From Chara braunii (taxonomy: Eukaryota; Streptophyta; Charophyceae; Charales; Characeae): a stretch of 32,549 nt of DNA. The stretch is taken from positions 372,676-405,224 of the forward strand of contig BFEA01000450.1 of assembly GCA_003427395.1 (NCBI GenBank), written 5' to 3'. A program made the position numbers and the translations under genes. Position 1 is the stretch's first letter; each line of letters opens with the position of its first letter. Shown piece after piece: positions 29,758 through 32,549 of the stretch. The notes below the pieces were generated by a model. That model was not told the origin of the DNA. It saw nothing but the letters and a program-made list of their open reading frames with translations, and did not search any database.

Positions 29758-29844
29758 GAGGTTTGGAGGTACTGGTGGTTTAGGTATTGCCAACCTTCCT
29801 GGGCAAGGTTGGCAGTACTTAAACCACCAGTACCTCCAAACCTC
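29758..29844. repeat. Near-perfect 87-nt hairpin, 40-bp arms
   Basis: Arms 29758-29797 and 29805-29844 match at 38 of 40 positions around a 7-base loop (CCTGGGC). In a plus-strand transcript both mismatches would be G-U pairs, so all 40 positions could pair. It contains ACTTAAACCACCAGTAC, identical to 17 bases at the left end of the 5741-5919 TIR element. It could be a deletion-derived fold-back copy of that family, or a young inverted repeat able to feed small-RNA processing. Confidence 0.85.
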
Positions 29845-29859
29845 GCTTTTCCAATGTGC

Positions 29860-30085
29860 ATTTTTTATTTTATTTTTAGTTTTCAAAAGGGTTGTGAGGT
29901 GTTGGGGAGACTACCCAGGGAGGAAGTCCGACAGGGCTTTCACTCACCGGGTTCTTTTGCCACGCCAGAAATATAGAACCACGGTTTATGCATCTGCAAC
30001 TAGTTATAATTGGGTATGCATCAGGGGGCCGTGGAGGGGGAGAGGAAACAACTCCTTAAATTGTTATTGCATTCAATGAGGTTTG
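29860..30085. other. No supported gene
   Basis: Mixed sequence between the hairpin and the SINE tail. There is one short frame without recognisable features. Confidence 0.4.
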
Positions 30086-30260
30086 ATTTTTTTTGTTTTG
30101 TTTTTTCTAATGGGTGACTGCCTTGAAATATTCATTGTCGAACTGAATGGCCCCAGGTAATTCAGAACTGTTGATTTTGCTCATCTACTTCATCTGGATT
30201 CAAACCAAGGTCTGTATTTCAACACTTTGTTGGTGTTTCAACTGAGCTATCCTCAACAGA
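30086..30260 (-). mobile_element. tRNA-derived SINE (or tRNA pseudogene with tail)
   Basis: Read on the minus strand from about 30257, the head is GAGGATAGCTCAGTTG, a good Pol III A box/tRNA D-arm. About 30 bases further on, TTGGTTTGAATCCAGA matches a B box/T-arm with a short T-stem (TTGG/CCAG-type pairing). The D and anticodon arms do not fold properly, so it is not a working tRNA. The body continues about 100 bases and ends in an A-rich tail (GAAAAAACAAAACAAAAAAAA, plus-strand T-run 30088-30112). This layout is typical of tRNA-derived SINEs. Target duplications were not obvious. Confidence 0.6.
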
Positions 30261-31610
30261 CTTACGTGTGCATAATTAAGATGGGGGCAAGCTACAGACT
30301 GCTACAAGTTCTGACATATTGGTATAGGGGAACTGGCCGAACACCTGGTAGACATCTGAAATAACATTCTGACAGACATTCTGATCTCTGTCAAAATGTG
30401 CATTCTAACAGTCTTACATGATCTCTCTATCAACTTGGGGCAAAAACTATATAGCTAGGTGTGCATGTTGACAGGCAACAAGGGAGTTATGTCAAACTTT
30501 GTGAGGGTATCTTTGAAAGGTGTCCCTGACGTTATCGGTCTTGCCCACCGATGGACTCATCATTGGTTTGACTTGACTCGTTGGTGTTGCTGTCATCGGA
30601 TTCGTCTTTTCTTTTGCTGCAGGCATAAAAGGATTGGTACTTCAGTCCTGTCCTATTAAACCTAGGGCATTGCGTGTCCTGGGTTCTGAAGGGAATTGAG
30701 CATTCCTGAGTCCTTATCTTAAGGACGTTTTGGATGTCCGGGGAAATTGCAGGTATTGATTTGTTGTGACAAGTATGTTTTCTTTCCATAATTGAAAAAA
30801 GTCCGAGCGGTGATAGATCCAAAAAGAAAATAGGTGTTGTCGTTGGTTTGATATTCAAGGCTGTTCCGTAGGTTGCCACATACAGCGAATCAATTTCTCA
30901 ACGGATAGTGAACAGAGAAAGAGAAGGATGCAAGAAGTACAAGTGTCTGTTGCGTCTGATGGCCAGAGATTTTGTAGTTAGCTTGCTGCAAGGTCACCAC
31001 CGCCAAAGGCGAGGCTGCATTACACTGAATGATTACAGGATATGGGTTGATTAAGTCGATCGTGGAGGAAAAAATACCATAGCTGATACTCTGCGAAATG
31101 AACACCGGCAGGATGAACTCTCCTTGAATAGGAAGTGAGGGAGTGAATCTAGTTGTGATTTACAGTGCTGAACCTGACTAATTGCAGAGCTGATGGCTAT
31201 AGTAAAGTCAGGGCAAGCGAGGGTACCTGCTGGGTATCATCCTTGATTGACAAAGATACGCTTATGACAACACTACTTGCAGCAACTTTGTGAGTATACA
31301 CGAAGCTCCCAGGCCATTGTCTAGCTGTTTGTGTGTGACCGGTCCTGCAGGTGTCTTTCTGATTGACAATCGTCCTGCCCCCGAGATCAACGCACTCTTG
31401 TCATGAATGTATGTTAGTCATCTACCTTATGCGATATGGTCATGATGAGGGTGTGTTGCGTTGGGGGCAAGATGGGAACATGATTGCTTGTAATGATCGT
31501 GAAGGCTGACTGATAGGAAATTGACAGTTCAATGATATGGTCGCACCAGGTAGATTGATGCGTTGCAGTCTTCTGGAATGAGCCGCACTTTTCAGTCGTC
31601 GTTGTCTTCT
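30261..31610. other. No supported gene
   Basis: About 1.35 kb of mixed sequence. Minus-strand frames at 30532-30879 and 30890-31105 are short and lack domains. A small inverted doublet of ACATTCTGACAG/CTGTCAAAATGT lies near 30366-30400. Confidence 0.4.
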
Positions 31611-31611
31611 C

Positions 31612-31689
31612 GAACTGATTGAGCATTTTTCCTTAAAGAACTGATTGAGCATTTTTCCTTAACGAACTGATTGAGCATTTTTCCTTCAC
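31612..31689. repeat. Three-copy 26-bp tandem repeat
   Basis: GAACTGATTGAGCATTTTTC plus CTTAAA, CTTAAC or CTTCAC repeats three times (31612-31637, 31638-31663 and 31664-31689). The copies differ only in the last bases. Confidence 0.95.
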
Positions 31690-32500
31690 TTTTTGTTTCT
31701 TTCATTGAGGGAGGGTGGGTGGGGGCGGGGCTAGGGGTGGGGAGAACACCTGCGAAACCTTTCAATCTTAAGTGGTGATGGTGGCAGGAGCACAGCGAAG
31801 ATTGAGGGCATCGTTGATCTGATGGCTTATTTTTTATACAGGGGGGAAGTGCATGTGATGGAAAATAGGGATCGACACCCCATCATGAAAATACAGGAAT
31901 TTGGACAACAAAAATATTCTCAGACCCAGAGGGCAGAGAAGGTGTCTGTTGTTCATCTTATCTACTAGGTGATTTGCATTCTCAATGTGTCTCCCAACAT
32001 CCCTTTTGCATTTTCCTTTGATATCCAGCTCCGAAAAGAGCCCTCTGTGTGGACTTGCTCCTGACCTCAATTACAAAAAAGTCATACTGTAGGCAGAGTT
32101 TTGGTCAATTTTTTATTGTCTGAAAGGATTCATGCTCTGCCACAGTATGGCCCCGGTATGGTGTCCTATTTTCCTTTGTACCTTAGGGTCAAAGTAAAAC
32201 TTCATGGTAGATGTTGTACAACACAAAATGGAGATTTGATACGGTAGGAACAGTAGAGGGTCCTATAAGTCGATAGGTACGGAGTCGCTACGTGTCCAGT
32301 ACCGGTCCGATTGCGGCTCAGTCCCAGGGAAAGGCAATGATAGACTGTATGCTGCAACAGAGCTTGGCAGAAGAGTCTGGAATCACATGGGAGGAAGAGA
32401 CACATACCCAAAAGGGAGACCGATGTCACAAACCTCCTCTTCTTCGATTCTGGCAGATGCGGAAGAGTTGCTGCATTGTTTGGACGCCAAGATCTTGCAT

Positions 32501-32504
<4 letters not shown>
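31690..32504. other. No supported gene
   Basis: Mixed sequence with a G-rich patch near 31708-31745 (GGGAGGGTGGGTGGGGGCGGGG), which could form a G-quadruplex. Short frames only. Confidence 0.4.

Positions 32505-32549
<45 letters not shown>
32505..32549. repeat. (GA)n microsatellite at window end
   Basis: Forty-five bases of GA dinucleotide run off the end of the window, consistent with an assembly break in simple sequence. Confidence 0.95.

Overview
The window looks like nuclear, repeat-dominated DNA from a green plant or streptophyte alga. A characean alga such as Chara is my guess, with low to moderate confidence. The evidence is a decayed L1-type non-LTR retrotransposon with a plant-style C-terminal reverse-transcriptase zinc-binding region, a U6 snRNA pseudogene with a plant-like 3' half, tRNA-derived SINE-like copies, and very dense microsatellites. 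I see no intact host gene. Nearly every recognisable coding sequence is a mobile-element relic on the minus strand. The window starts in poly-G, ends in (GA)n and contains N runs, so it may be a whole short-read scaffold. It also carries an unremoved library adapter (6371-6408).

Layout. 1-1935: no supported gene. 1936-5719 (minus): a broken coding block with a PHD finger, an H2C2 zinc finger and a retroviral-type DDE integrase core, followed by a long unknown tail with an extremely acidic tract and an Arg/Ser/Pro-rich tract. No reverse transcriptase adjoins it. 5741-5919: a short element with perfect 23-bp terminal inverted repeats. 6058-11736 (minus): a LINE, from its poly-A tail through zinc-binding region, reverse transcriptase and AP endonuclease to an upstream ORF, with several stops and a frameshift. 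12.0-12.3 kb: a two-copy tandem repeat. 12.9-13.2 kb: (GA)n tracts around a 30-bp-arm palindrome. 13.5-17.6 kb: a higher-order array of homopyrimidine blocks separated by head-to-head (AATC)n/(GATT)n palindromes. 17.6-24.9 kb: simple repeats, small duplications, the U6 pseudogene and a GC-rich stretch. 25.06-27.65 kb: a hairpin-rich locus. 28.2-32.5 kb: non-coding, with SINE-like copies, a near-perfect 87-nt hairpin and a 26-bp triplicated repeat.

The best candidate for something undescribed is 25.06-27.65 kb. Ten irregularly spaced hairpins share a loop resembling TAAGTTT while their stem arms differ from copy to copy but stay complementary, partly through compensatory changes and G-U pairs. 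About 640 bp downstream, five regular ~123-bp units each fold into a nested hairpin with an AAATTTTGG/CCAAAATTT outer stem. I cannot tell whether these are structured RNAs, fold-back transposon products or recombination-prone repeats. The second candidate is the PHD-H2C2-integrase block, which could be a stand-alone GIN/Ginger-like integrase or a rearranged LTR-element fragment.
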